From contig NZ_WBMT01000034.1 in the NCBI RefSeq assembly GCF_008923185.1, forward strand, positions 1-64,000: 64,000 bases of DNA. The letters are read 5' to 3'. The stretch is from Actinomadura rudentiformis (GTDB lineage Bacteria; Actinomycetota; Actinomycetes; Streptosporangiales; Streptosporangiaceae). Below, one piece after another: positions 25,762-35,726 of the stretch. Each line of letters starts with the position of its first letter. Within the stretch, counting starts at the first letter, position 1. Made by a program: the position numbers and the translations under genes. Below the pieces are notes generated by a model, which was not told the origin of the DNA, did not search any database, and saw nothing but the letters and a program-made list of their open reading frames with translations.

Positions 25762-26258
25762 AGACCATCTCGCTCGTCGTCCTGGTCCTCTCGACGTTCA
25801 CCACGGGTCTCATAGCCGGCTTCTTCGCCACGTACACCAACAACGTGATGCCCAGCCTGGGCCGCACCGACGACAGGATGTTCGTCACGACGATGCAGCA
25901 CATCAACAAGGTCGTCCTGAATCCCTTGTTCCTGCTGTGCTTCACGGGGGCCCTGCTGCTCACCATCGCCGCCACGATCCTGCACCTGGGCGGCGAAGCC
26001 CGGCCGGCCCTGCCCTGGATCATCGCGGCCACCGTCCTGTACGCGGCGATGTTCATCATCACCATGGGCGTCAACGTGCCGCTCAACGACAAGCTGAACG
26101 CGGCGGGCGACCCCGCCCGCATCACCGACCTCGCGGCCGTGCGCGACGCGTTCGAAGCGAAATGGAACACGTGGAACAACGTCCGGACCCTCACCTCCAT
26201 GGGCGCGTTCGGCTGCCTCATCTGGGCCCTGGTCGTGCACATCCGCAACACCGTCTGA
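25758..26258 (+). CDS. DUF1772 (anthrone-oxygenase-like) membrane protein
   Basis: 166 residues with four membrane segments. DUF1772 features are visible: the N-terminal FTTGLIAGFFATYTNNVMP, FLLCFTGALLLTIAATIL, ITMGVNVPLNDKLN and the WNTWNNVRT motif. Related proteins include fungal and actinomycete anthrone oxygenases, though most members are uncharacterised. It overlaps the SnoaL-NmrA stop by 4 bp, so it belongs to that operon. Confidence 0.85.
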   Translation: MKTISLVVLVLSTFTTGLIAGFFATYTNNVMPSLGRTDDRMFVTTMQHINKVVLNPLFLLCFTGALLLTIAATILHLGGEARPALPWIIAATVLYAAMFIITMGVNVPLNDKLNAAGDPARITDLAAVRDAFEAKWNTWNNVRTLTSMGAFGCLIWALVVHIRNTV

Positions 26259-26303
26259 GCAAGCCGCAACCACCATCGACGTGCGATCGACACCACCGAC
26301 CGG

Positions 26304-26326
26304 CAGCCGGGGCCACGCCCCGGCTG
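26304..26326. terminator. Bidirectional hairpin between convergent genes
   Basis: CAGCCGGGGC (26304-26313) and GCCCCGGCTG (26317-26326) are a perfect 10-bp stem with a 3-nt loop. It lies between the convergent DUF1772 and HD-domain stops. Confidence 0.65.
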
Positions 26327-26896
26327 TCACACGTCGTGGGCCGTCTGGAACGCCAGCCGCTCCTCCGCACCCGCGGCGATCCGGTCCAGCAGGTCGTCCA
26401 GCTTGATGAACGCCTCCCAGGCCGGCTCCCCGGACGCCGCCGCGAGCCGGTCGACGACGAGCTGTTCGAGCTCGGGGACTCGCTTGGCCTTCCAGACCTT
26501 GTCGGCCAGCGTGACGAGCAGGTCTTCGATCTCGATCCCCGGCCCGTCCCAGGCGGCGTGCGTGCGGGCGAAACGCGCGAGCCGTTCCTCCACACCGAGG
26601 TCGCGCAGCAGGGCGTACCCGACCGGCTCGTGCTCGGCGCCCGGCCCGGAGAGCTCCGCTGGATGCCGGACCTTCCCGATGTCATGGGTGGCGGCGCCGA
26701 AGAGCACGGCCTCACCATCGACCACCACCGACGGGTACCGCTCCCCCAGCCAGGTGACGATCTCGCAGGCCACATCGTGCACGGCGCGCAGATGGGCACC
26801 CAACCGCGGCGGGGCGCCGAGCTGTTCCAGCAACACCGCAGCGCGTTCGGGAAGAGGCCGGAAGCCAGGTCCGGTCAGCGCGCTGTCCAGGCTCAT
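26327..26896 (-). CDS. HD-domain phosphohydrolase
   Basis: 189 residues. Metal ligands of the HD superfamily appear as HLRAVHDVAC, then GAATHDIGK (the HD pair), a late HAAWD, and TLADKVWK, giving the H...HD...D pattern. HD proteins hydrolyse phosphate esters of nucleotides or related metabolites; the substrate is unknown. The gene starts 10 bp after the upstream YbaK-type gene ends and is likely co-transcribed with it. Confidence 0.82.
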   Translation of the reverse strand: MSLDSALTGPGFRPLPERAAVLLEQLGAPPRLGAHLRAVHDVACEIVTWLGERYPSVVVDGEAVLFGAATHDIGKVRHPAELSGPGAEHEPVGYALLRDLGVEERLARFARTHAAWDGPGIEIEDLLVTLADKVWKAKRVPELEQLVVDRLAAASGEPAWEAFIKLDDLLDRIAAGAEERLAFQTAHDV

Positions 26897-26906
26897 TTCT
26901 GGGCCA

Positions 26907-27422
26907 CTACTTCTGGGCCAGGGATATGACCTCGGCTCCGGAGAGATCTGCCAGGCTCTTGCCGGGCAGGAGGACCTTGGACCTGCGCAGGCCGCTGCCG
27001 ATGACGACGTCGCCCGCCGCCACCACGGCCTCGTCCACCAGGATCGGCCAGCCTTCTGGGAGCCCCACGGGTGTGATGCCGCCGTATTCCATGCCGGTCA
27101 GCGACGTCGCCTCGTCCATGGGCGCGAACGAGACCTTGCGGGCGCCCAGGTGCTTGCGGACGACGCCGTTCACGTCGGCGCGGTCGGTGGCGAGCACCAT
27201 GCAGGCGGCGTAGGTCACCTCGCCGCCGCGCTTGGCCGCCACGACCACGCAGTTGGCGCTGCTCTCCAGCGGCACCTCATAGCGTTCGCAGAACGCGGCG
27301 GTGTCGGCCAGCTCGGGATCGATCGCGGCGACCTTCATCTCGGCCCCGACGGCCGCCGCCACCGGCGTGGCGAGCAGGGCACGCCCCTCCTCCGCCGGGA
27401 TCCATTCCAGATTGCCGACCAT
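26907..27422 (-). CDS. YbaK/EbsC-type aminoacyl-tRNA deacylase
   Basis: 171 residues from ATG 27422 behind GGAGAGGAG. The YbaK/ProX fold is recognised by ESSANCVVVAAKRGGEVTYA, the conserved lysine region RKHLGARKVSFAP, and GMEYGGITPVGLPEGWPILVD. Family members hydrolyse mischarged tRNA, such as Cys- or Ala-tRNA(Pro), in trans. Forms a probable two-gene unit with the HD gene downstream. Confidence 0.85.
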   Translation of the reverse strand: MVGNLEWIPAEEGRALLATPVAAAVGAEMKVAAIDPELADTAAFCERYEVPLESSANCVVVAAKRGGEVTYAACMVLATDRADVNGVVRKHLGARKVSFAPMDEATSLTGMEYGGITPVGLPEGWPILVDEAVVAAGDVVIGSGLRRSKVLLPGKSLADLSGAEVISLAQK

Positions 27423-27463
27423 GTCTCTCCTCTCCTCACGTCCACCCTGCCATGCGCCCGCGA

Positions 27464-30400
27464 TCAGCTACCCGGAGGGGCTTCCGTGAGGCGTGTGAGG
27501 TCGTAGAGGATCTCGGAGACGGTGGCCGGGTCGAGGTCGCCGAAGCGGCGAGGGCCCTCCCCGCCCGGCTCGTAGTGGCGGGGTCGGTCGGCCAGCCACA
27601 CGGTCCTGATGCTCTGGTCGGGGTACTCGCCCGCGCGCCCGTATCTCAAGCCCGGCCACAGTTCGACGACGACGTAGTGGTCGGCGGCCCTGCGAGCGAT
27701 CCAGTCGCCGTCGCTCGCCTCGTTGTCGGCGCTCCATCGGCCTTCCGACAAGCCCTTCGCCTTGCCGTACGGAGCCGTGGCTCCCTCGAACCGCTTCAGG
27801 AGACCGCTGTCGCGTTCCTCTGGGGTCAGGGCGAAGGTCGGGCGGCCCAGCTGGGGGAACGGCTGGAGGATCTCGTAGTCGGCGAACAGCTCTGACCAGG
27901 TGCCGAGGTCCTCTCCGAGGTGGAGGGGGTGAGCGACCGTGATGCGAGCGGTTTCGGGAGGTTCGAAGGTGGTGTCGTCCACGTCGGCGAAGGTGCGGTC
28001 CTCGGCCAGGCGGAACGGGGTGCCGTCGGCCAGCCAGACAAGACGGCGGGTGATGTGCCACATCAAAGGGTGGCCGACGAGATACGTCCGGAACTCCTCC
28101 AGGGACCAATGGCGGTGGGTGACCATGGCCTGTTCGAGCTGGCGGATCTGGCCTTCGGCTATCGCCTTCACTTCTTTGCGCAGGGCGGTGAAACGCTTCT
28201 TGGTCTCGGGCGCGACCGTGGCGTCGTCGGTGGCGGCGGGCTTGGGCAGATCCTTGCGGTGCTTGCCGTTCTCCTCGATCACGTACGGCTTGAGCTGCTC
28301 ATCGAAGCCGACCGTGAACGTGCGGGGACCGTAGTCGAGCGTCATGCTGCCATCGGCGTCGAGGCCGAAGTCGGGGACGGCGCGGTCGGCCAACTGGTCG
28401 CCGCTGAGGCCGAGGGCGGCGGCGACCTCCTGGATCCGTTCCTGGGCACGTGCTTTGAGCGCCTTGAACTTCATGCGCTGCGAGATCCCGTACAGGTGGA
28501 GAAGGGCGACGTCGGAGCCGATCGCGGCGAGGATGTCCAGGCCCGCCACGGCGCGGGCGCTCAGATTCTCCCTGGGCCAGGCCCGGATGAGCGGCGCGAG
28601 CCTGCGGACGGTGTCGTCGTCGCCGAGCCAGCCGAGCTGGTGCAGTGCCCAGTTGTCCTTGGACGGTGCGCCTTCGAGCTGCCATCGCTGGAACACGGCC
28701 CAGCCGAATTGTGCGAGGGACTGGGGAGCGCACATCTCGCGGACGGTGTCCAGACCGGCGTACACCCTGCCGGGCTTGGACATCGCGAGCATCTCGAGCA
28801 CATGCCGGGTGGCGGTGTCGGGAAGGACGCGCTCGCGACCTCGCAGGTGGATGGGCGGGAGCAGACCGGGGTCGGCCCAGGCGCCGATCGTGGGCGGGCG
28901 GGACGGCAGCAGCTCGAGGGGATCGGTTGCGAGCATTGAGCCGATCGCACCTGCCGCCTCGTCACCGTGCACGCGCGCGGCTTCGATGATCGCCTCGGGA
29001 CCGTGCGCGGCGGCCAGCAGGCGCAGGGCGTTCTCCGCGTTACGCCGGTCGTCACTCGGCCTGTCGAGGGCGGCGGGGAGCAACAGCGGCACCGCGTCCA
29101 CGCCGTGCCTCTCGAACCAGCGGCGCGCGACATCCCCGGCCGACTTGAGGCGGCCCAGCCAGTCGGCCATCACCCAGGCCACCTCGGCGTCCAGGAACGG
29201 CAGCAGCACCTCGCTGAACGCGGCGGGAGCCGAGTCGGCAACGCTCATCGCGAGGGGTAGCGCGTCCAGCTCGAACCGGCTGATGAGAGGCGGCAGCCAC
29301 ACGTTGGCCTGGGCCACGTCCCACTCCCCCGCCTGGCTGAGGAGTGGCCGGAGGAGCTGCTCTGGAGCGACGGCGAACAGCCCTGCTTTCGCGGCGCCTC
29401 CCATGTGCTCGCCGCGGCACCTGGAGATCGGGTCCTGCCAGTCGCCGTCGTACTCGGTCGACCAGTAACGCATGCGCCGGGGGTCGGCCTTGGCCCAGCG
29501 CTCCCGTTCGCCTGGCTCCCAGAGCATCCGGGAGTCGCCGGGCTCGGTCAGCCCCTCCAGCACGAACGGCTTGTGCTTGGGCCGCTTGCGTGTCCACGGC
29601 GGCTCGACCAGGAGCCGGGGCAGGTCGCCGGCCTCGGCCTCCTCGGTACGGGTGATCGCGGTGATGATCGGCTTGAGGGCGTTCCGGGTCTCCTCCGGGA
29701 GCCGGGGCAGCAGGCCGGGATCGCCCAGCAGATGAAGGGTCAGGAGAGTGGTGGCGATCTCGGACGTGTTGGCGAGCGGTGCCAGCAAGCGCGCGGCCCG
29801 GACGGGAAACCGCCTCATGGCCTCGCGGACCACGGGCACGACGTTCTTGTCGTCCAGGCGGTCGGCGAGCGCCTGGAACGCCGCGTCCGTGGGCAGCAAC
29901 GCCAGCGCCTCCAGGACCGGGGAGTCATCGTAGTGCCGTTCCCCTTCCATGACCCTGGCCAGGAGCGACACGACAGCCTCCACCCCGACGCCCTCGACCA
30001 GGGAGGCGATGAGGCCGGGGCTCCACCCGATCCAGGTCGGCCGCGCCTCGATACCGATCAGGTCGACCTGGGCGGGCGAGCCCAGCGAGCTGATCAGGTG
30101 TTCCTGCATCGACAACTCGTGATGGTTCGCGCAGCACTCGTCGACCCAGTCCTGCTCGGCCGGCACCAGGTAGGAGATCAGCACCTGGTCTTCCGGGGAA
30201 CGGCGATACTCCGCCAGCCCCTTGACCGCCTCCGCGTATTCCGCGTCGTCGGCCCGGGAAAGGAGGATTCGCAGCTGCCGGGTGAAATCCTCCGGCATCC
30301 ACCGGGAGCCCCGACGATCGGGCGCTGCGCCGTCGATCCTGTAGCGGATCCCGATGTCGGACGGACCCGGGCGCGACCCGGCCGCGTAGGCCACCACCAC

Positions 30401-30826
30401 GATGACGTTGCCCCGGTCCGGCTCTCTGGGCGGCTCTATGACCTCGATGCGGCGGTATTCGGCGAAGGCGCAGGCGGCAAAGGCGACCCCGTGGTCGGTC
30501 ACCCATGCGTCCAGCAGGCCCAGGTACTCCTCCTCCTTCCAGAACCACCGTCGCCAAAAGGCGATCACCGCCACGGCCGCCGCGCCGGCGGGATCGGGTG
30601 CCCCGTCCAGGTAGGCCCGGACCCGATCAGCCAGATCCTTCTCCGTCTCCGGATGTTCGAGGACGGCTTCGATCGCGTACCGGCACTCCTTGACGCGGTC
30701 ACGTACCGAAGCGGTCACGGCCGGGTCGATCTCGATGTCGGGGACGTGCCGCCCGCCGCGTCTGGGGTGCGACTCTCGCCACCAGGACTCGGGAAGCACC
30801 AGGACGTTCTCGTCAGCAACGTTCAT
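27464..30826 (-). CDS. Large DUF4132 protein
   Basis: About 1120 residues from ATG 30826 (MNVADENVLVLPESWW); a TTG 9 bp upstream is possible. The C-terminal 250 residues carry the DUF4132 signature: RQLEQAMVTHRHWSLEEFRT, HPLMWHITRRLVWLADGTPF, and ITVAHPLHLGEDLGTWSELF. The long N-terminal part is helical with HEAT-like character and Trp-rich patches. DUF4132 proteins (MolR-like) are large and unsolved; proposed links to molybdate or to polymorphic cell-contact systems are unproven. No partner gene is adjacent. No signal peptide or membrane segment seen. Confidence 0.78.
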   Translation of the reverse strand: MNVADENVLVLPESWWRESHPRRGGRHVPDIEIDPAVTASVRDRVKECRYAIEAVLEHPETEKDLADRVRAYLDGAPDPAGAAAVAVIAFWRRWFWKEEEYLGLLDAWVTDHGVAFAACAFAEYRRIEVIEPPREPDRGNVIVVVAYAAGSRPGPSDIGIRYRIDGAAPDRRGSRWMPEDFTRQLRILLSRADDAEYAEAVKGLAEYRRSPEDQVLISYLVPAEQDWVDECCANHHELSMQEHLISSLGSPAQVDLIGIEARPTWIGWSPGLIASLVEGVGVEAVVSLLARVMEGERHYDDSPVLEALALLPTDAAFQALADRLDDKNVVPVVREAMRRFPVRAARLLAPLANTSEIATTLLTLHLLGDPGLLPRLPEETRNALKPIITAITRTEEAEAGDLPRLLVEPPWTRKRPKHKPFVLEGLTEPGDSRMLWEPGERERWAKADPRRMRYWSTEYDGDWQDPISRCRGEHMGGAAKAGLFAVAPEQLLRPLLSQAGEWDVAQANVWLPPLISRFELDALPLAMSVADSAPAAFSEVLLPFLDAEVAWVMADWLGRLKSAGDVARRWFERHGVDAVPLLLPAALDRPSDDRRNAENALRLLAAAHGPEAIIEAARVHGDEAAGAIGSMLATDPLELLPSRPPTIGAWADPGLLPPIHLRGRERVLPDTATRHVLEMLAMSKPGRVYAGLDTVREMCAPQSLAQFGWAVFQRWQLEGAPSKDNWALHQLGWLGDDDTVRRLAPLIRAWPRENLSARAVAGLDILAAIGSDVALLHLYGISQRMKFKALKARAQERIQEVAAALGLSGDQLADRAVPDFGLDADGSMTLDYGPRTFTVGFDEQLKPYVIEENGKHRKDLPKPAATDDATVAPETKKRFTALRKEVKAIAEGQIRQLEQAMVTHRHWSLEEFRTYLVGHPLMWHITRRLVWLADGTPFRLAEDRTFADVDDTTFEPPETARITVAHPLHLGEDLGTWSELFADYEILQPFPQLGRPTFALTPEERDSGLLKRFEGATAPYGKAKGLSEGRWSADNEASDGDWIARRAADHYVVVELWPGLRYGRAGEYPDQSIRTVWLADRPRHYEPGGEGPRRFGDLDPATVSEILYDLTRLTEAPPGS

Positions 30827-30889
30827 GGCGCACAACCGTAGAAGCGACCACGGACAGAACGCCCTGTGGCGACCAAGGCCTTGCGGCGA

Positions 30890-31849
30890 CTAGGCGCGGG
30901 CGAAGCGGTCGCGGTAGGCGGAGGGGGTCAGGCCGGTCTGGCGCCGGAGCTGAACGCGGAGGTTGGCGGTGGTGCCGAGGCCGCTGGCACGGGCCACCGC
31001 GTCGAGTCGCAGCTCGCCGTTCTCGATGAGCCTGCACGCCAGCGCCACGCGTTCGGCCGTCAGCCAGGCGAGCGGGGTGGTGCCGACCTCGTACTGGAAG
31101 CGCCGGTGCAGGGTGGCGGGGCTGACGGCCGCGCGGGCCGCCAGGTCGGTCACGGTCAGCGGCCGGTCCAGGCGTTCCTGCGCCCAGGCGAGAACGGGCG
31201 CGAGCGAGGTGTCGGGGATATCCGGCACGGGCCGTTCGACGAACTGCCGCTGTCCGCCGTCGCGGTGCACGGCGAACACCAGCCGCCGGCTGACCGCGTT
31301 CGCGATCTCGGCGCCGTGGTCGCGGCGGATGAGGTGCAGGCCGAGGTCCAGCGCGGCCGCGCTGCCCGCGGCGGTGAGGACGTCGCCGTCATCGACGAAG
31401 AGCACGTCCGGTTCGAGCCGTACGGCGGGGAAGCGGGTGCGGAACAGCTCGGCCCAGCGCCAGTGCGTGGTGGCGCGGCGGCCGTCGAGAACACCGGCGG
31501 CGGCGAGGCTGAACGCGCCGGTGCAGAAGCTCACCAGGCGGGCGCCGCGGGCGGCGGCGGCCCTGATCGCGTCCAGCACCGGAGGCGAGGGATCATTCGC
31601 GGGATCGGGCCGGTTGGGCACGATCAGCGTGTCAGCCCGTTCCGCTGCCTCCAAGCCGGGCACGCCGGACATCGTGAACATCCCGGCGTGCATCACGACC
31701 GGGCCGGGAGCGCAGAGCGTGAAGTCGTACCAGGGGCGGTCCAGCTCCGGGCGGCGCAGGCCGAACAGCTCGGTCGCGACACCCAGCTCGAACGGGTTCG
31801 AGCCCGCGTCAACGATCATGACGACCTGGTGCGAGGATCCTTGCGGCAT
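30890..31849 (-). CDS. GlxA-type regulator (DJ-1/PfpI sensor plus AraC HTH)
   Basis: 319 residues. The N-terminal DJ-1/PfpI-like domain contains VMIVDAGSNPFELGVATELF and the Cys elbow VSFCTGAFSLA. The C-terminal AraC domain has ARAAVSPATLHRRFQYEVG and VARASGLGTTANLRVQLRR. GlxA proteins regulate amine or polyamine catabolism and other targets. It is divergent from a cupin gene with only 52 bp between, the likely target. Confidence 0.88.
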   Translation of the reverse strand: MPQGSSHQVVMIVDAGSNPFELGVATELFGLRRPELDRPWYDFTLCAPGPVVMHAGMFTMSGVPGLEAAERADTLIVPNRPDPANDPSPPVLDAIRAAAARGARLVSFCTGAFSLAAAGVLDGRRATTHWRWAELFRTRFPAVRLEPDVLFVDDGDVLTAAGSAAALDLGLHLIRRDHGAEIANAVSRRLVFAVHRDGGQRQFVERPVPDIPDTSLAPVLAWAQERLDRPLTVTDLAARAAVSPATLHRRFQYEVGTTPLAWLTAERVALACRLIENGELRLDAVARASGLGTTANLRVQLRRQTGLTPSAYRDRFARA

Positions 31850-31901
31850 ATGCGATTCCTAGCACTCACACCACGGCCGCGCCAGTGGGCAGGGTTGATG
31901 C

Positions 31902-32291
31902 GTGAGCAACGAACCGATCGAACTGCAGTCCGCGCTGGCCACGTTCACAGAGCTGTGGAGCCCGCGCATCGTGACCCAGGTGAACGACTACGACGTGCGC
32001 ATCGCCAAGGTCGCGGGAGACCACGTCTGGCATGCCCATGACGACACCGACGAGTTCTTCCTGGTCCTTGACGGCGAGCTGACCATCGCACTCCGGGAGG
32101 ATCAGGGTGAACGGGCCGTCACGCTGGCCCGGGGCTCGGTCTTCGTCGTCCCTCGCGGCGTCGAGCACCGGCCGTCCGCCCCAGGCGGCGCCTCGATCCT
32201 CATGTTCGAGCCGACGGGCACGCTGAGCGTCGGCGACCGGCACGAGGACGTCCCCGACCACGTGGACGCGACCGTGGGGCACGTCCTCTAG
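31902..32291 (+). CDS. Cupin-domain protein
   Basis: 129 residues from GTG 31902. The cupin barrel shows motif 1 as WHAHDDTDEFFLVLDGELT and motif 2 as GSVFVVPRGVEHRP, with His and Glu residues suited to a metal. Small cupins act as dioxygenases, isomerases or sensors; the function here is open. The stop overlaps the convergent tricorn stop by 4 bp. Confidence 0.85.
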   Translation: MSNEPIELQSALATFTELWSPRIVTQVNDYDVRIAKVAGDHVWHAHDDTDEFFLVLDGELTIALREDQGERAVTLARGSVFVVPRGVEHRPSAPGGASILMFEPTGTLSVGDRHEDVPDHVDATVGHVL

Positions 32292-35200
32292 GGGCGCCGG
32301 GGTGGGAGGGTGGGGATGGCCAGACGGGGGCGGGCCTGCGGATTGGGCGTGTGGGCGGGATGCGCCTTGAGCTGGTCGAGCGCCACCTCGACGGCCTTGC
32401 GCAGCTGGGTGTCGACGTTCCGGGCGTAGTCCTGCGGCGTGATGTCGACCTCGATGTCGGGGTCGGTGCCGTAGTTCTCCACGCGCCAGCCCACGTCGTC
32501 GAAGGCGAACGAGAACTCAGGCTGCGTGGTGATCGTCCCGTCGGCCAGTTTGTGGCGCGGCCAGATGCCCACGACGCCGCCCCAGGTGCGGCGCCCGACA
32601 AGGGGCCCGAGCTTCCGGAGCTTGAACGCGTGGCAGAAGATGTCGCCGTCAGAGCCCGCGAGCTCGTTCGTCAGGGCCACGATGGGGCCGCGGGGCGACT
32701 CCTCGGGGTAGGGCGTCGGCACGCCCCAGCGCGGATAGTCATAGCCGATGCGGTGGCGGGACAGCTTCTCCAGCAGGAGCGCGGAGACGTGCCCGCCGCC
32801 GTTGAACCGCACGTCGACGATGAGCGCCTCCCGGTCGAACTCGGCCAGGAAACCCCGGTGGAACTCGGCAAAACCCTCCGGCCCCATGTCGGGTATGTGC
32901 AGGTAGCCGACCCGTCCACCGGCCAGCTCGTGGACGAGGGCCCGGTTGCGGTTCACCCAGTCGCGATAGCGGGCCGGGACCTCGTCGGCCAGGGCCTTCA
33001 CCACGACCGTGCGCAGCTCGGTGCCGCGGAGCACCGTCAGCTGGACCTCCTGGCCGGCTTGGTTGACCAGGCGCTGCCCGGGACTCGCGCCGGGGCCGAG
33101 AGGCTGGCCGTTGATGGCGACCACGACGTCGCCGGGGTGGACGTCCACGCCGGGCCGGGTCAGGGGCGAGGTCGCATGGGGATCCCATTCGTCGCCTGTG
33201 GCGATCCGCGCGATGCTGTAGAGCCCGTTGCCGGTGACCCAGTCGACGCCGAGCTTGCCCTGCCAGTAGTGCGGCCGTTCGCGGTATTCGCCGCCGCTCT
33301 CGTACGCGTGGGACGTGCCCAGCTCGCCGAGCAGCTCCCACAGGAGGTCGGAGAACTCGCCGCGCGTGGAGACCCGGTCCACGAGAGGCAGGTAACGCTC
33401 GTAGACGCCGTCCCAGTCGAGCCCCGACATGTCCTGGGACCAGAAGTGCTCCTTCTGGAGCCGCCACGCCTCGCGGAACATCTGCCGCCACTCGGCCTCG
33501 GGCAACACCGACACCTTGACCCGGCCGAGGTCGACCCAGCCGGACTCGCGGCTCGGCTCCTTGTCCTCGGGCGGCGGCTCCCCGGCCTCGATCAGGCGCA
33601 GCCGGTCGCCGGACTGGTAGAGCAGGGTCTTGCCGTCGCGGCCCAGGCGGAAGTCGGTGACCTCGGAGACCAGCTCCGTGGATTCCTGCTTGTCGAAGTC
33701 GTAGCAGTGCAGCGTGCCGGTCTCGGACTCGGCGTACTCGTCCTCCAGGGCACCCTCGACAGGGAACGTCGTGTAGATCACTTTGCCCTTGATGCCCGCG
33801 AGACGGTCATAGCGCGCCTCCGGCAGCGGGAACTGGATCAAGCGGGCCGGCAGCTCGTCGAGATCGATGACCATCGGCCCGTCCTTCTCGCCGTTCTCCT
33901 CTTTGTCCGCGCCGTGCTGGTCCTTGCCGTCGTCCGGTTTGGAGTCGCCGTCGTCCGGTTTCACGACGGGACGCGGCTCGGCCACGAACGGGGACCCCAC
34001 GTCGGCGCGGAGGGCGATGGCGTACGGCCGGCTGCCCAGCGGGAACCCCAGGTCGAAGTTGAGCGAGTCGTAGACCGGATTGAAGATCCGTTCACCGATG
34101 AAATAGAGATAGCGGCCCTCGGGGTCGAAGGAGGGGCGGAGGTCGCGCCGCACCGGCCGCGTCGCGCTGTGGGACTCGCCGGTCGCGGCCCGGCACACCT
34201 TGATGCCGATGGTCTGCGCGCTCACCGGGCAGGCGTACGCGAGCCAGGTCCCGTCGGCCGACCAGGCCAGGTCCACGATCGGGCCGTACGGGCTGGCCTC
34301 GACCATGGTGACCACCGGCTCGTCGCCGCCCGCGGGCAGCTCGATGAGCAGGAGCTCGTTGCGGTGGTTGGTGACCGCGAGCCGGTCGGCGCCGGGTGAC
34401 ACCTCCAGCTCCAGCACCCGCCCGGTGTCGGCGCCGTCCAGCCGTACGGTCCCGGGCGAGCCGTCGGTGGACAGGACGACCAGCACCTCCCGGTCGCCGT
34501 CGTCGCTCGCCGCCGCGACCAGCCGCCGCTGGTCGTTCAGCCAGGTGAGCAGCCGGTAGCGGACGCCGTCCAGCTCACCGTGCTGCCGGACGGGGCCCTC
34601 CCAGCCGGCGAACGAGAACGCCTTGCCGCGCGTGGTGATCGCCATCCCGCTGCCGTCGGGGCTGGGCGTGGCGCTGTCGAGGAACTCCGCCGCGTCGGCG
34701 AACTTGCGGTTGAGCTGGCTGCGCGAGCTGCCGAGCCGGACGTGCAGCCGCTGCGGCTCGTCCTCCGCGGGATCGAGCAGGTAGAGGTCGGCGCGGCAGT
34801 GGTAGACCAGGCGCCTGCCGTCGCCGGACAGGTTGCGCGCGTAGTAGTCCGCGTGGTCGGTGTGGCGCCGGAGGTCCACTCCGCCGGGCGTGCACGAGTA
34901 GACGTTCCCGACGCCCTCGTGATCGGACAGGAAGTAGATCCGCTCACCGGTCCAGCACGGCGAGGCCAGGTTGCCGGGCAGCGCGATGAGCCGCCGGAAC
35001 TCCCCCGTTCCCGCCGGGTCGATCCACAGATCACCGGCGGTGCCGCCGCGGTAACGTTTCCACCGGGCGGGGTCGGCGGTGTTGCGGCCGAGCACCATGC
35101 CGCCGGACGGGCCGTACGAGATGGTGTTGGCGGGTCCGTAGGGCAGCCGTTCGGGCGGGCCGCCCGGCTCGACGCGGTGCAGCCAGCGGAGGCCGTGGAA

Positions 35201-35521
35201 CGGCTGGCCCTCGTCGCTGGCGTAGATGATCCCGCCGGCCGGATCCCAGCCCGTGACGGAGCAGGACACGCCGTGGAACGTGACCCGCCTGCCGGTGCCT
35301 CCGGTGGCGGGCATGACGTAGACCTCCGCGGGCCCCTCCTCGCGCCCGACGAACGCCAGTTGCGAACCGTCGGGCGACAGGCGCGGATAGGTCGCGGCGG
35401 CGACGCCCGCGGTGAGCCGGAACGCACGTCCGCCCACCGCGGGCACCATCCACAGGTCGTCTTCGCTGACGAAGACGATCACGTCATGGAAGATCGCGGG
35501 AAACCGCAGATATCCCGGCAC
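32288..35521 (-). CDS. Tricorn-type S41 serine protease
   Basis: 1077 residues from GTG 35521, behind GGAGGGTT. The order matches tricorn: two beta-propellers (residues 1 to about 660; repeats such as TYPRLSPDGSQLAFVGREEG), a C1 helical bundle, a PDZ domain near 780-850 (HPGDVVVAINGQPLG) and the C2 protease domain. Catalytic residues align with the archaeal enzyme: S737-H738 in LGTSHAYE and S957-D958 in AGSDGDIF. Tricorn cleaves short peptides released by the proteasome, and actinomycetes also have proteasomes. A Lys/Asp/Gly-rich linker near residue 520 is unusual. No signal peptide, so cytoplasmic. Confidence 0.9.
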   Translation of the reverse strand: MPGYLRFPAIFHDVIVFVSEDDLWMVPAVGGRAFRLTAGVAAATYPRLSPDGSQLAFVGREEGPAEVYVMPATGGTGRRVTFHGVSCSVTGWDPAGGIIYASDEGQPFHGLRWLHRVEPGGPPERLPYGPANTISYGPSGGMVLGRNTADPARWKRYRGGTAGDLWIDPAGTGEFRRLIALPGNLASPCWTGERIYFLSDHEGVGNVYSCTPGGVDLRRHTDHADYYARNLSGDGRRLVYHCRADLYLLDPAEDEPQRLHVRLGSSRSQLNRKFADAAEFLDSATPSPDGSGMAITTRGKAFSFAGWEGPVRQHGELDGVRYRLLTWLNDQRRLVAAASDDGDREVLVVLSTDGSPGTVRLDGADTGRVLELEVSPGADRLAVTNHRNELLLIELPAGGDEPVVTMVEASPYGPIVDLAWSADGTWLAYACPVSAQTIGIKVCRAATGESHSATRPVRRDLRPSFDPEGRYLYFIGERIFNPVYDSLNFDLGFPLGSRPYAIALRADVGSPFVAEPRPVVKPDDGDSKPDDGKDQHGADKEENGEKDGPMVIDLDELPARLIQFPLPEARYDRLAGIKGKVIYTTFPVEGALEDEYAESETGTLHCYDFDKQESTELVSEVTDFRLGRDGKTLLYQSGDRLRLIEAGEPPPEDKEPSRESGWVDLGRVKVSVLPEAEWRQMFREAWRLQKEHFWSQDMSGLDWDGVYERYLPLVDRVSTRGEFSDLLWELLGELGTSHAYESGGEYRERPHYWQGKLGVDWVTGNGLYSIARIATGDEWDPHATSPLTRPGVDVHPGDVVVAINGQPLGPGASPGQRLVNQAGQEVQLTVLRGTELRTVVVKALADEVPARYRDWVNRNRALVHELAGGRVGYLHIPDMGPEGFAEFHRGFLAEFDREALIVDVRFNGGGHVSALLLEKLSRHRIGYDYPRWGVPTPYPEESPRGPIVALTNELAGSDGDIFCHAFKLRKLGPLVGRRTWGGVVGIWPRHKLADGTITTQPEFSFAFDDVGWRVENYGTDPDIEVDITPQDYARNVDTQLRKAVEVALDQLKAHPAHTPNPQARPRLAIPTLPPRRP

Positions 35522-35552
35522 AACCCTCCATCAGAAATCCGGTGGAATCGGT

Positions 35553-35726
35553 TCACTCGTCGATCGGACGCGACGCGTTCGGCGACTGGTCCGCGTTGGG
35601 ACGCTGCTGGTTCGCCGACCGCTTGTCCTGCTGCTGCTTCCTGTCCTGCTGCTGCTTGGCGTCCCGGCCGGTCTTGCTGGCCGGTTTGCTGGGCTTACCC
35701 GACTTGGATGGCTTGTTCTGGGCCAT
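35553..35726 (-). CDS. Small disordered Lys/Gln-rich protein
   Basis: 57 residues from ATG 35726, with AAGGGGGG just upstream. It is almost all Lys, Ser, Pro, Gln, Asn, Asp and Arg (for example KPSKSGKPSKPASK and KQQQDRKQQQDK) and is predicted to be unstructured and basic. I do not recognise a function; it could bind nucleic acid or be a stress protein. It lies 31 bp before the tricorn start on the same strand and may share its transcript. Confidence 0.55.
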   Translation of the reverse strand: MAQNKPSKSGKPSKPASKTGRDAKQQQDRKQQQDKRSANQQRPNADQSPNASRPIDE